Source: Photobacterium pectinilyticum
GTDB taxonomy: Bacteria > Pseudomonadota > Gammaproteobacteria > Enterobacterales > Vibrionaceae
Reading direction: 5' to 3'
DNA: 64,000 bases
Assembly (NCBI RefSeq): GCF_024357955.1
Contig: NZ_JANEYT010000005.1
Location: 1 to 64,000 of the forward strand
Below are positions 49,279 through 57,286 of the stretch, piece by piece. The position numbers and the translations under genes are program-made. The notes below the pieces were generated by a model. It made no database searches. It was not told where the DNA came from and worked only from the letters and a program-made list of their open reading frames with translations. Positions within the stretch are counted from its first letter, which is position 1. The number at the start of each line of letters is the position of its first letter.

Positions 49279-49308
49279 AAAAAAACCAGCCTTTCGGCTG
49301 GTTTTTTT
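49279..49308. terminator. Bidirectional terminator between murA and degS
   Basis: ACCAGCC (49285-49291) pairs with GGCTGGT (49296-49302) around TTTC, flanked by seven A on the left and seven T on the right, so it works for both convergent transcripts. Confidence 0.92.
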
Positions 49309-49355
49309 GTGTCTTTTTTTCGGACCTTATAGCCTATCGCCCCTAGCCTGAGTTT

Positions 49356-50423
49356 TTAATACCCACTTGGTTCATCACCAATTTTCACTGTCAGGTTAGT
49401 CGGCTTGCCGTTGCGTAGTACTTTCATCTCGACTTCAGTACCTGGGCGGAGTTCGGTAACGACATCCAGTACGTTACGGCGGTCAGTGATCCGTTTACCG
49501 TCAATCTCTATCAAGATATCCTGCACTTTGAAGCCAGCGTTGGCGGCCGGGCCGTTAGGATCCATACCCATAACGATGATCCCGCTGATCTGCTCGGCAT
49601 CATATAGCCTTGCCATGACAGGGTTGATATCCCGCGCTTCCAAGCCAATATAGCCGCGAATAACCCGCCCGTCGGCAATCAGCTTATCCATGATTTTCTG
49701 GGTTAGCTCATAGGGAATCGCAAACGAGATACCGTAGGTTTCAATATCCGTTGTCTGTTGGAAGGAAGCCGTATTGATCCCGACAAGCTCGCCGCGGGTA
49801 TTGACTAGGGCACCACCAGAGTTGCCTTCGTTAATGGCTGCATCGGTTTGTAAGAAGTCCTGCCGGCCATAGAAGCTCATTCCCGAGCGGCCGGTAGCGG
49901 AGATGATCCCGTAAGTGGTGGTCTGGCCCAGGTTGTATGGGTTGCCGATTGCCAGCACCACATCACCGACGGCGGGACGGTAGTCAGGACTGGTTGGGAT
50001 CACCGGTAAATTATCGGCTTGGATTTTCAACACCGCCAAATCGGTACGCTGATCTTTACCGATCAGTTGGGCGGTGAGGATACGGCCGTCCTGCAGCGCA
50101 ACAATAACTTGATCGGCTTCTGCCACAACATGATAGTTGGTGACGATATAACCTTTGTCGCTCATGATCACGCCCGAGCCCAAGCCTTGGGTGCTAAGTT
50201 GCAGGCGGTCTTCGGCATTGTAGCGGCGGTTGTAGATATTCACGACTGCCGGGGAAGCGCGGCGAACGGCATAGTTAAAAGAAACTTGGGTCTGGTTAAC
50301 TTCAACCGGGGCCAATACCTGAGGCGTATCGAACATTTGGGTGCGAAGGGCAGGGAAGATAAGCAGCAGGGCGATGGCTGTCACGACACCAAGCAAAATG
50401 GATCTAGCCAAAAAAGCCAGCAT
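49356..50423 (-). CDS. degS: Site-1 protease DegS
   Basis: Inner-membrane-anchored serine protease that senses unfolded porins and cuts RseA to release sigma-E. 355 residues: N-terminal helix (about 4-25), trypsin-like domain with His in TNYHVV, Asp in RTDLAVLKI and Ser in NEGNSGGAL, and a single PDZ domain (about 255-350). It lies behind degQ with 189 bp between, probably having its own promoter. Confidence 0.95.
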   Translation of the reverse strand: MLAFLARSILLGVVTAIALLLIFPALRTQMFDTPQVLAPVEVNQTQVSFNYAVRRASPAVVNIYNRRYNAEDRLQLSTQGLGSGVIMSDKGYIVTNYHVVAEADQVIVALQDGRILTAQLIGKDQRTDLAVLKIQADNLPVIPTSPDYRPAVGDVVLAIGNPYNLGQTTTYGIISATGRSGMSFYGRQDFLQTDAAINEGNSGGALVNTRGELVGINTASFQQTTDIETYGISFAIPYELTQKIMDKLIADGRVIRGYIGLEARDINPVMARLYDAEQISGIIVMGMDPNGPAANAGFKVQDILIEIDGKRITDRRNVLDVVTELRPGTEVEMKVLRNGKPTNLTVKIGDEPSGY

Positions 50424-50539
50424 GTTCGCTCCCTTGAGTGAATAAACTACTGATAATAATCGAAGAGGGTATCATTACCTTAGACAAGATACCAAATGTT
50501 GGCTGTGTATTTTATTGAATAAATGAATGAAAGTTTAGT

Positions 50540-50558
50540 CGGAACTAAGCTGGTTCCG
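50540..50558. promoter_or_regulatory. Inverted repeat between degQ and degS
   Basis: CGGAAC (50540-50545) and GTTCCG (50553-50558) form a perfect 6-bp dyad with a 7-bp centre, about 120 bp upstream of the degS start. It could be an operator or mRNA hairpin. No known consensus is claimed. Confidence 0.3.
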
Positions 50559-50578
50559 TGGTGGGAGAAAAGGCATAT

Positions 50579-50601
50579 GGCAGCCGGGCAGGCCGGCTGC
50601 C
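50579..50601 (-). terminator. GC-rich hairpin after degQ
   Basis: A perfect 9-bp stem GGCAGCCGG/CCGGCTGCC with a 5-base loop begins 12 bp after the degQ stop. There is no adjoining T run (a CCTTTTC comes seven bases later on the minus strand), so it is either a weak terminator or an mRNA-protecting stem. Confidence 0.45.
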
Positions 50602-50612
50602 TGTGGGGCGGG

Positions 50613-51980
50613 TTAGCGGATGATAAGATAAAGGACGCTGTTGTCTCGTTTGACCTCAAGGGCCAGTACACTCGGTTTTTTATCAAGGGCTTTTCTCAGC
50701 TCACCCAGATTACGGACGGCTTGTCGATTGACGCCGAGGATAATGTCCCCTTCTTGCAGGCCAAAACGGGCAGCTTCGGAGTTCTCCTGCAGACTAGTGA
50801 CCTTGACACCTTTGGCACCATCACTCGATGTGGTATTGGCGAACTCAGCACCGGCCAGACCCTCATGTAAACTCTCTGCTTTTACCTTGTTGGCGGAGCT
50901 TTCCTGCAGCTTAGCGGTGACATCTATTTCTTTGCCGTCACGGACAATACCCAGCGTCACACCTTTGCCTGCACCCAGGGTGGCGATTTTAGCTCTCAGC
51001 TCACCAAAGGTGCGGATCTGCTTACCATTAACCGATACGATGATATCCCCGGCTTTTAAGCCCGCTTTCTCGGCAGCGGAGTCAGGCATCACCTGGTTGA
51101 TGAAGGCGCCATGGTTGGTCTCGTAGCCAAAAGCTTCAGCTAGCTCGGAGGTCAGCTCACCGCCTTGTACGCCAAGGATACCGCGTTTGACTTCGCCAAA
51201 TTCGAGGATTTGCTCGGTCAGGTTTTTCACCATGTTGACCGGGATAGCAAAGCCAATCCCGACATTGCCGCCATTGGGGCCGAGGATTGCAGTATTGATG
51301 CCGATCAGTTCGCCGTTGAGATTGACCAGGGCACCGCCAGAGTTACCGCTGTTGATGGCGGCATCGGTCTGGATGAAGTTTTCGAAGTTTTCGATATTCA
51401 GTCCGCTGCGGCCAAGGGCTGAGATGATCCCGGAGGTGACTGTTTGGCCGAGGCCGAATGGGTTACCGATGGCGACGGCAAAGTCGCCGACGCGCAGTCT
51501 GTCGGAGTCGGCTAGTTTTATTTGGGTCAGGTCGCTGGCGTCTTTCAGCTTGAGCAGGGCGATATCCGACATTTCATCGCTACCGATCAGTTCGGCGGTG
51601 ACCTCTCGTCCATCATGTAGCTGGACCATGATCTTGTCTGCACCACCGATTACATGGTGGTTGGTAACGATATAGCCTTTGTCGGCGTCGACAATCACTC
51701 CCGAGCCTAAACCGCGGAAAGGGCGCTCTCGAATTTGTTCTTCAGGAAAGTCTGGGCCGAAAAAGAAGCGGAATGTTTCGGGTAAACGCTGTTTGGATAC
51801 TTGCTTACCTTCAACGGCAATGCTGACGACTGCAGGGGTAACTTGCTCTAGCATTGGGGCTAGGCTGGGCATCTGCTGGTTGTTAACTGACTGGGGAAGG
51901 GCGGCTGTTGCCGTCACTGGGGTAATAACAGAGCTGATACCGATGGTCAGGGCGCTTAAAACAAGTATTGTTTTTTTCAT
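50613..51980 (-). CDS. degQ: Periplasmic serine protease/chaperone DegQ (DegP family)
   Basis: HtrA protease of the periplasm, 455 residues from the ATG at 51980. A signal peptide (ILVLSALTIGISSVITPVTA) is followed by the protease domain with His in TNHHVIG, Asp in MSDIALLKL and Ser in NSGNSGGALVN, then two PDZ domains (about 260-350 and 375-455). The region between signal peptide and His is short, as in DegQ rather than DegP. GGAG lies ten bases before the ATG; an open frame upstream to 52019 is untranslated leader. A sigma-E promoter lies just upstream. Confidence 0.95.
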   Translation of the reverse strand: MKKTILVLSALTIGISSVITPVTATAALPQSVNNQQMPSLAPMLEQVTPAVVSIAVEGKQVSKQRLPETFRFFFGPDFPEEQIRERPFRGLGSGVIVDADKGYIVTNHHVIGGADKIMVQLHDGREVTAELIGSDEMSDIALLKLKDASDLTQIKLADSDRLRVGDFAVAIGNPFGLGQTVTSGIISALGRSGLNIENFENFIQTDAAINSGNSGGALVNLNGELIGINTAILGPNGGNVGIGFAIPVNMVKNLTEQILEFGEVKRGILGVQGGELTSELAEAFGYETNHGAFINQVMPDSAAEKAGLKAGDIIVSVNGKQIRTFGELRAKIATLGAGKGVTLGIVRDGKEIDVTAKLQESSANKVKAESLHEGLAGAEFANTTSSDGAKGVKVTSLQENSEAARFGLQEGDIILGVNRQAVRNLGELRKALDKKPSVLALEVKRDNSVLYLIIR

Positions 51981-51996
51981 TATGACTAAACTCCGA

Positions 51997-52064
51997 TTTT
52001 CAAGTCCAAGTGCAGGCACACTTCCTAGTATGTTGATATACCTGCTTTATCTCAGACTTGAAAA
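51997..52064. promoter_or_regulatory. 10-bp inverted repeat spanning the degQ promoter and leader
   Basis: TTTTCAAGTC (51997-52006) and GACTTGAAAA (52055-52064) are perfect inverted copies with 48 bp between. The distal arm covers the end of the spacer and the first three bases of the sigma-E -10; the proximal arm abuts the degQ ribosome site. A nested GCAGG/CCTGC pair lies at 52012-52016 and 52041-52045. Because the distal arm is upstream of the start point, the pair would act on DNA rather than fold in the mRNA. Confidence 0.5.
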
Positions 52065-52079
52065 CGGGTGTTTAGTTCC
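52052..52079 (-). promoter_or_regulatory. Sigma-E promoter of degQ
   Basis: On the minus strand GGAACT (52079-52074), a 16-bp spacer and GTCTGA (52057-52052) match the E. coli RpoE consensus GGAACTT-N15-GTCTAA at all but two positions with the expected spacing. Transcription should begin near 52045, leaving a leader of about 65 bases before degQ. It lies between the zapG stop and degQ. Confidence 0.75.
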
Positions 52080-52089
52080 TAAGATTTTT

Positions 52090-52539
52090 TTAGCTCGCCT
52101 TTGACTCTTCAGTTTCAGGCTTTAGCTCGTCGGCAACGGGTTCTGGTTTTTGGTCTTTTAGCAGGCCCGTAGCACCATTGGCGTAATCGCGTGGCTGTTC
52201 GTCCTGAGCTTCTTTGGTGTCTTTCACCGCTTCCAGTGTACTGATTCGGCGGGCAAATGGGTTATCTTGAGCCGGTAGGTTCGGCATCAGCTCGGTCGAT
52301 GTTTTCGCCATGTGTTCGTAAAGCTTGCTGTAGTCTTTGGCGATGTTATCCAGCAGATCTGAGCTCTGGGCGAAATGGTCAACCAGCTCCTGACGGAACT
52401 GCTCGAGTTCATATTTTGACTTCTCTAGCTCTTTTTTCAGTTCTTTTTGCTGCTTCAAGCCTTTATTGCTCAGCCGCGTGGCAAAGGCACCGACAATGGC
52501 ACCGGCAATGAAAATCAACAGCGCATAAATCCAAGCCAT
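52090..52539 (-). CDS. zapG: Division/envelope protein ZapG (YhcB, DUF1043)
   Basis: A 149-residue inner-membrane protein with an N-terminal helix (about 3-22, WIYALLIFIAGAIVGAFAT), a long coiled coil (about 28-75, LKQQKELKKELEKSKYELEQ), the family signature AKDYSKLYEHMAKTSTELMP, and a disordered acidic tail. It links cell-wall synthesis and division in E. coli. AAAAGGAG lies seven bases before the ATG. It diverges from zapE. Confidence 0.94.
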   Translation of the reverse strand: MAWIYALLIFIAGAIVGAFATRLSNKGLKQQKELKKELEKSKYELEQFRQELVDHFAQSSDLLDNIAKDYSKLYEHMAKTSTELMPNLPAQDNPFARRISTLEAVKDTKEAQDEQPRDYANGATGLLKDQKPEPVADELKPETEESKAS

Positions 52540-52716
52540 GAAAAACTCCTTTTGCTCTTTTATGGGGACAGGGGGATAACGGCACCGTGGGGCAGGCGTA
52601 CCTGCGGGGGAAACGGTAAACGCTTATCATCATCCCTGTTGTATAACACTGAGATTTAATTGGTGCTGAATAGATCACCAACTTCATCTGCTCATCAACT
52701 TGTTTAGATACTATAC

Positions 52717-53877
52717 ATGTACATGGAGCAGCATGGTACTATCTCGCACATGGATAATGACGGTTTGGGCTTAACAAGGATGACCCCACAACAAAAATAT
52801 CAACACGACCTTGAGCGCAGCGACTTTGTTGCCGATCCGGCTCAGGCGATGGCCGTAGGCCACCTTGATGACCTCTATCACCGGCTTCAGGCCCCACGGG
52901 CTGTACCACAAAGAAGCTGGGCTGATCGTTTGATGCGCCGTCCGGCTGAGCCTGCAGCACCGGTAAAAGGGCTCTATTTCTGGGGCGGGGTAGGGCGTGG
53001 CAAGACGTATCTGGTCGATACGTTTTATGACTGCCTACCGACAAAACGCAAGATGCGGGTCCATTTTCACCGTTTCATGCACCGGGTTCACCAGGAGCTG
53101 AAACAGCTGGAGCAGCAGTCGGATCCGCTGGAAGTTGTCGCCGAACGGTTTTGTGTTGAAACCGATATTATTTGCTTTGATGAGTTTTTTGTCTCAGATA
53201 TTACCGATGCGATGATCCTTGGTACCCTGTTCGAAGCCCTGTTCCGCCGGGGTATCACGTTGGTGGCAACGTCGAATATTCCCCCCGATGAGCTTTACCG
53301 AAATGGCCTACAGCGAGCCCGCTTCCTTCCTGCTATTGAACTTATTAAGACCCACTGCGAAGTGGTGAATGTGGACTCTGGAATTGATTACCGGTTGCGA
53401 ACGCTGGAGCAGGCTGAAATATACCATTTCCCGCTAGACGAACAGGCTGAACACAATATGCTGCATTATTTCGAGCAGTTGGCCGCTGGCGAGCATCGAG
53501 TGGGGGGGACGATTGAGATCAATAACCGGGCCCTGCCGATCCGGCATGAAGGAGAGGGGGTGATCCATTTTGATTTCTCCACCCTGTGCCAAACTGCCCG
53601 TAGCCAGAGTGATTATATGGAGCTGTCGCAGATCTACCATACTGTCTTGTTGTCTGGGGTGACGCAGATGGTTGAGGACGACAGCGATACAGCCCGGCGC
53701 TTTATCGCCCTTGTCGATGAATTCTACGAACGCAACGTCAAATTGATTATTTCTGCCGAAGTGGGCTTGGCGCAATTGTATCAGGGCGAAAGGTTGGCTT
53801 TCGAGTTTAAGCGTTGCTGTTCACGACTGATCGAAATGCAGAGCCACGACTATTTAGCCAGTGCGCACCTGCCATAA
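52717..53877 (+). CDS. zapE: Divisome ATPase ZapE (YhcM)
   Basis: P-loop ATPase of the AFG1 family that acts on FtsZ at the division site, especially under low oxygen. Walker A GGVGRGKTYLVD, Walker B IICFDEFFVSDI and the sensor VATSNIPPDELY are intact. The first ATG gives 386 residues; the ATG at 52750 or 52780 (MTPQQKYQHDLE) would match E. coli ZapE length better, but no ribosome site decides the point. It stands alone between zapG and the rplM promoter. Confidence 0.93.
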   Translation: MYMEQHGTISHMDNDGLGLTRMTPQQKYQHDLERSDFVADPAQAMAVGHLDDLYHRLQAPRAVPQRSWADRLMRRPAEPAAPVKGLYFWGGVGRGKTYLVDTFYDCLPTKRKMRVHFHRFMHRVHQELKQLEQQSDPLEVVAERFCVETDIICFDEFFVSDITDAMILGTLFEALFRRGITLVATSNIPPDELYRNGLQRARFLPAIELIKTHCEVVNVDSGIDYRLRTLEQAEIYHFPLDEQAEHNMLHYFEQLAAGEHRVGGTIEINNRALPIRHEGEGVIHFDFSTLCQTARSQSDYMELSQIYHTVLLSGVTQMVEDDSDTARRFIALVDEFYERNVKLIISAEVGLAQLYQGERLAFEFKRCCSRLIEMQSHDYLASAHLP

Positions 53878-54020
53878 TGCCGCTGAGGTAGGGGTTGGTC
53901 ATTGTTGTAAAAAAGGCTCTAAATAGAGGCTGATAACTTTTAGTTTTGGGCCTTAGCCCCGTCAAGTGAAAAAATCGTAATTTTTTTTCAAAAAAAGGTG
54001 ATTTTTTCTCCACCCTTCCC

Positions 54021-54026
54021 TATAAT
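54021..54026 (+). promoter_or_regulatory. Probable rplM-rpsI promoter (-10 element)
   Basis: A perfect TATAAT is followed by the GC-rich discriminator CTTGCGACCC, typical of stringently controlled ribosomal promoters. The -35 at 17 bp (GTGATT) is poor, but an A/T-rich block at 53969-53996 could act as an UP element. Start near 54033. Confidence 0.55.
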
Positions 54027-54032
54027 CTTGCG

Positions 54033-54161
54033 ACCCACCGTACCTGTAACGGCAAAAGCCGGGAGTGCCAACTACTCGAAGGGGTTATGACTGGGGCTCT
54101 GTACAGAGGGAGCATACTGCTCCTGTAAAGTGAAACTATTTAATTTTGGGTAATAATTAGC
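54033..54161 (+). promoter_or_regulatory. rplM leader, possible L13 autoregulatory site
   Basis: The leader of about 129 bases contains a strong bulged hairpin at 54103-54126 (ACAG, bulge AGG, GAGCA, TAC loop, TGCTC, CTGT). In E. coli and relatives L13 represses its own operon through a leader structure; this one is in the right place. Match to the known L13 leader family was not tested. Confidence 0.45.
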
Positions 54162-54590
54162 ATGAAAACTTTCGTTGCTAAACCAGAAACAGTAAAACGT
54201 GACTGGTATGTTGTTGACGCTGAAGGTAAAACTCTTGGTCGTCTAGCAACTGAAATCGCATCTCGTCTACGTGGTAAGCACAAGCCGGAATACACTCCGC
54301 ACGTTGACACTGGTGACTACATCGTAGTTATCAACGCTGAAAAAGTTGCAGTAACTGGTGCTAAGCGCACTGACAAGATGTACCACCGCCACACTGGTTA
54401 CATCGGTGGTCTGAAGTCTATCAGCTTCGAGAAACTTCTTGACAAGAAACCAGAGATGATTATTGAAACTGCTGTTAAAGGCATGCTTCCTAAAGGTCCT
54501 CTAGGCCGTGCTATGTACCGTAAACTGAAAGTTTACGCAGGTACTGAGCACAATCACGCTGCACAACAGCCTAAAGTTCTAGACATCTAA
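54162..54590 (+). CDS. rplM: 50S ribosomal protein L13
   Basis: 142 residues, the same length as E. coli L13, with the conserved [40 protein letters not shown] and [20 protein letters not shown]. Codon use is strongly biased toward a few codons, as in highly expressed genes. It is co-transcribed with rpsI 15 bp downstream. Confidence 0.99.
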   Translation: MKTFVAKPETVKRDWYVVDAEGKTLGRLATEIASRLRGKHKPEYTPHVDTGDYIVVINAEKVAVTGAKRTDKMYHRHTGYIGGLKSISFEKLLDKKPEMIIETAVKGMLPKGPLGRAMYRKLKVYAGTEHNHAAQQPKVLDI

Positions 54591-54605
54591 TTGGGGAAGA
54601 TGACA

Positions 54606-54998
54606 ATGGCAGAGAATCAATACTACGGCACTGGTCGCCGCAAGAGCTCAGCTGCTCGTGTTTTCATTAAACCGGGTACTGGCAACATCGTAATCAACAA
54701 GCGTAGCATCGAAGAATACTTCGGTCGCGAAACTGCTCGCATGGTTGTTCGTCAGCCTCTAGAGCTAGTAGAAATGCTTGAGAAGCTTGACCTATACATC
54801 ACTGTTAAAGGTGGTGGTATTACTGGTCAATCTGGTGCTATCCGTCACGGTATCACTCGTGCACTTATGGAATACGATGAAACTCTACGTCCAGCACTAC
54901 GCGCAGCGGGTTATGTAACTCGTGATGCACGTAAAGTTGAACGTAAGAAAGTTGGTCTACGTAAAGCACGTCGTCGTCCACAGTTCTCTAAGCGTTAA
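54606..54998 (+). CDS. rpsI: 30S ribosomal protein S9
   Basis: 130 residues beginning [20 protein letters not shown] and ending in the basic tail [12 protein letters not shown] that reaches the ribosomal P site. The ATG at 54606 follows GGGGAAG; an upstream in-frame start at 54591 is not used by the family. Terminator follows. Confidence 0.99.
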   Translation: MAENQYYGTGRRKSSAARVFIKPGTGNIVINKRSIEEYFGRETARMVVRQPLELVEMLEKLDLYITVKGGGITGQSGAIRHGITRALMEYDETLRPALRAAGYVTRDARKVERKKVGLRKARRRPQFSKR

Positions 54999-55034
54999 TT
55001 TTACGCTTCAGAATTTATTCTGGAAACTGTGTGC

Positions 55035-55064
55035 AAAAGCTCAACCTTCGGGTTGGGCTTTTTT
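55035..55064 (+). terminator. Terminator of rplM-rpsI
   Basis: AAAAGCTCAACC (55035-55046) pairs with GGTTGGGCTTTT (55051-55062) with one G-T pair around a TTCG tetraloop, then T run. Confidence 0.92.
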
Positions 55065-55248
55065 ATTATCTGAATTATCCGCCTGTTTCGTCACATCTAA
55101 GCAACATTTCCTCCGTGCTTAGCGGTATATCCGCGCCTTTCTTTGATCCTTTTAGCAGTTTAAATTAGCTATACAACAGCCTTTTGTACTATTAAAAATA
55201 ACAAAAAGAACATACCTCTCACATTTGTTGCGAAAAGGTAGCTTTGTC

Positions 55249-55277
55249 TTGTCAAAAAGTGGGGTTTTATTTATCAT
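55249..55277 (+). promoter_or_regulatory. Candidate petABC promoter
   Basis: TTGTCA (55249-55254), a 17-bp spacer and TATCAT (55272-55277) match sigma-70 consensus at five and four of six positions. It lies in the 432-bp gap between rpsI and petA. The start near 55284 leaves a leader of about 147 bases. The rest of the gap (55065-55248) shows no gene. Confidence 0.55.
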
Positions 55278-55290
55278 TTGGCGTGATAAG

Positions 55291-55341
55291 CAACAGCTTT
55301 GTATCACCATTTTGGCCTTCCGGGTTGGAAGGGAGCTGTTG
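55291..55341 (+). promoter_or_regulatory. Structured 5' leader element of petABC
   Basis: CAACAGCT (55291-55298) pairs perfectly with AGCTGTTG (55334-55341), enclosing an inner hairpin CCTTCC (55316-55321) / GGAAGG (55327-55332). It starts just after the candidate transcription start and 90 bases before petA. It resembles no riboswitch class I know. Confidence 0.4.
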
Positions 55342-55430
55342 TTTCTTTCCGTTGAAAGTTAGCCGTAAGCTCCAGGGACGCACAAGGACATAATAATAAT
55401 CCAGAGCGGGAGCACATGGGAGAATGTTGG

Positions 55431-56021
55431 ATGAGCAATGCGCCAGTAAGTAACGGCCGACGCCGCTTCCTGACTGCGACGACTTCGGTTGTTGGAGGCT
55501 TGGGTGCAGCCGCTGTAGCCGTGCCTTTTATCAAATCATGGAACCCGAGCGCGAGAGCAAAAGCCGCGGGAGCACCAGTTGAAGTTGATATCAGTAAGTT
55601 GGAAGAAGGCCAAATGGTTCGCGTCGAGTGGCGTGGTAAACCTGTTTGGGTGGTCCGCCGTAGCGACGCTGTTTTGAAAGAATTGGGTGGCCATGACGGC
55701 CAGCTTCGTGATCCGTCTTCGGCGGAACCTCAGCAGCCCGGATATGCCCAGAATGAATTTCGTTCAGTTAAACCTGAAATCTTTTTAGCCGTCGGTATTT
55801 GTACCCACCTAGGCTGTTCACCTACCTATTTACCTAATACCTTCAGTGAGCAGGTCAATGGTATTTCGTCTGGATTTTTCTGCCCATGCCACGGGTCGAA
55901 ATTTGATATGGCGGGCCGGGTTTTTGCTGGGGTGCCAGCGCCATTGAACCTGGTGGTGCCACCTCATACATTCCTGGATGATAATACCATTGTGGTTGGT
56001 CAGGACGAGGAGAATGCCTAA
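55431..56021 (+). CDS. petA: Ubiquinol-cytochrome c reductase Rieske subunit
   Basis: Iron-sulphur subunit of the bc1 complex, 196 residues. A twin-arginine signal NGRRRFLTATTSVVGGLG serves also as membrane anchor (about 14-34). The [2Fe-2S] cluster boxes CTHLGC and CPCHGS are intact. The ATG at 55431 follows GGGAG by nine bases and gives the N-terminus usual in Vibrio (MSNAPV); an ATG at 55416 is also preceded by GGGAG. It shares its last base with the petB start. Confidence 0.95.
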   Translation: MSNAPVSNGRRRFLTATTSVVGGLGAAAVAVPFIKSWNPSARAKAAGAPVEVDISKLEEGQMVRVEWRGKPVWVVRRSDAVLKELGGHDGQLRDPSSAEPQQPGYAQNEFRSVKPEIFLAVGICTHLGCSPTYLPNTFSEQVNGISSGFFCPCHGSKFDMAGRVFAGVPAPLNLVVPPHTFLDDNTIVVGQDEENA

Positions 56022-57286
56022 TGGATGCATTACTTGGATGGTTTGAAAAACGCCTGCCAGTGATGAATGCCTATAAGAAGCATTTGTCAGAGTACCCAAT
56101 GCCGAAGAACTTCAACTTCTGGTATATCTTTGGCTCTTTGGCCATGCTGGTGTTGGTCAACCAGATCATTACCGGGATCTGGCTGACAATGAACTACGTG
56201 CCTTCCGGCGACGGGGCTTTTGCCTCGATAGAATACATCATGCGTGATGTTGAGTACGGGTGGCTACTTCGTTACATGCACTCGACGGGGGCTTCGGCAT
56301 TTTTTGTCGTGGTTTACCTGCATATGTTCCGTGGCTTGATCTACGGCTCTTACCAGAAACCTCGTGAGCTGTTGTGGCTGTTCGGGATGCTGATCTTCTT
56401 GGTGTTAATGGCCGAAGCCTTTATGGGGTACCTATTGCCATGGGGCCAGATGTCTTACTGGGGGGCGCAGGTTATTATTTCGCTGTTTGGTGCCATTCCA
56501 GTGATCGGCGATGATCTGACATTGTGGATCCGTGGTGACTACGTGATCTCCGGTGCGACACTGAACCGCTTCTTCGCCCTTCACGTTATTGCGCTGCCAA
56601 TCGTGCTGCTACTGCTGGTTGTACTACACATTCTCGCATTGCACGAAGTGGGCTCAAACAACCCGGACGGTATCGAAACCAAGTTACCTAAAGGCAGCAA
56701 GGGGGAAGACTATAAGACCCAGTTCCCGTTCCACTCTTACTACAGCAAGAAGTACGACATTATCGACTCTATCCCTTTCCATCCTTACGGGACGGTGAAA
56801 GATATGGTGGGTGTGGCGGTGTTTGCCTTCCTGTTCAGTTACGTGATCTTTTTCAACCCAGAGATGGGCGGCTACTTCCTTGAGCCACCTAACTTTGAAG
56901 CGGCCAACCCGCTGAAGACCCCTGAGCACATTGCACCGGTTTGGTATTTCACTCCGTTCTACGCCATCTTGCGTGCGGTACCGGACAAGCTGCTGGGTGT
57001 TATTGCGATGGGAGCCTCGATTGTTGTGCTGTTCCTACTGCCATGGCTGGATCGCTGTAAGGTGCGTTCATACCGCTATCGCAGCAAGCTTCACCTGGCC
57101 AATATCGTCCAGTTCACTATCAGCTTCGTTGCATTGGGTATTCTGGGGGCACTGCCAGCAACCCCGACGTACACCCTTATGGCGCAGATCTTCAGCTTTG
57201 CGTATTTCATGTTCTTCGTTCTGCTGTTCTTCTATAGCAAAAATGAAGCAACCAAACCGCTACCAGAGAGGGTAACATTCAAATGA
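56021..57286 (+). CDS. petB: Cytochrome b subunit of the bc1 complex
   Basis: 421 residues with eight membrane helices. Haem-ligand His pairs are in the second and fourth helices (YMHSTGASAFFVVVYLHMFR and FFALHVIALPIVLLLLVVLH), and the Qo-site motif PEW is seen as TPEHIAPVWYFTPFYAILRA. Overlaps petA by one base and petC by 4 bp. Confidence 0.97.
   Translation: MDALLGWFEKRLPVMNAYKKHLSEYPMPKNFNFWYIFGSLAMLVLVNQIITGIWLTMNYVPSGDGAFASIEYIMRDVEYGWLLRYMHSTGASAFFVVVYLHMFRGLIYGSYQKPRELLWLFGMLIFLVLMAEAFMGYLLPWGQMSYWGAQVIISLFGAIPVIGDDLTLWIRGDYVISGATLNRFFALHVIALPIVLLLLVVLHILALHEVGSNNPDGIETKLPKGSKGEDYKTQFPFHSYYSKKYDIIDSIPFHPYGTVKDMVGVAVFAFLFSYVIFFNPEMGGYFLEPPNFEAANPLKTPEHIAPVWYFTPFYAILRAVPDKLLGVIAMGASIVVLFLLPWLDRCKVRSYRYRSKLHLANIVQFTISFVALGILGALPATPTYTLMAQIFSFAYFMFFVLLFFYSKNEATKPLPERVTFK

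Noticed and set aside
50641-51675. Plus-strand open frames of 161-162 codons opposite degQ
   Set aside because: Antisense to both protease and PDZ domains of DegQ, no start signals.
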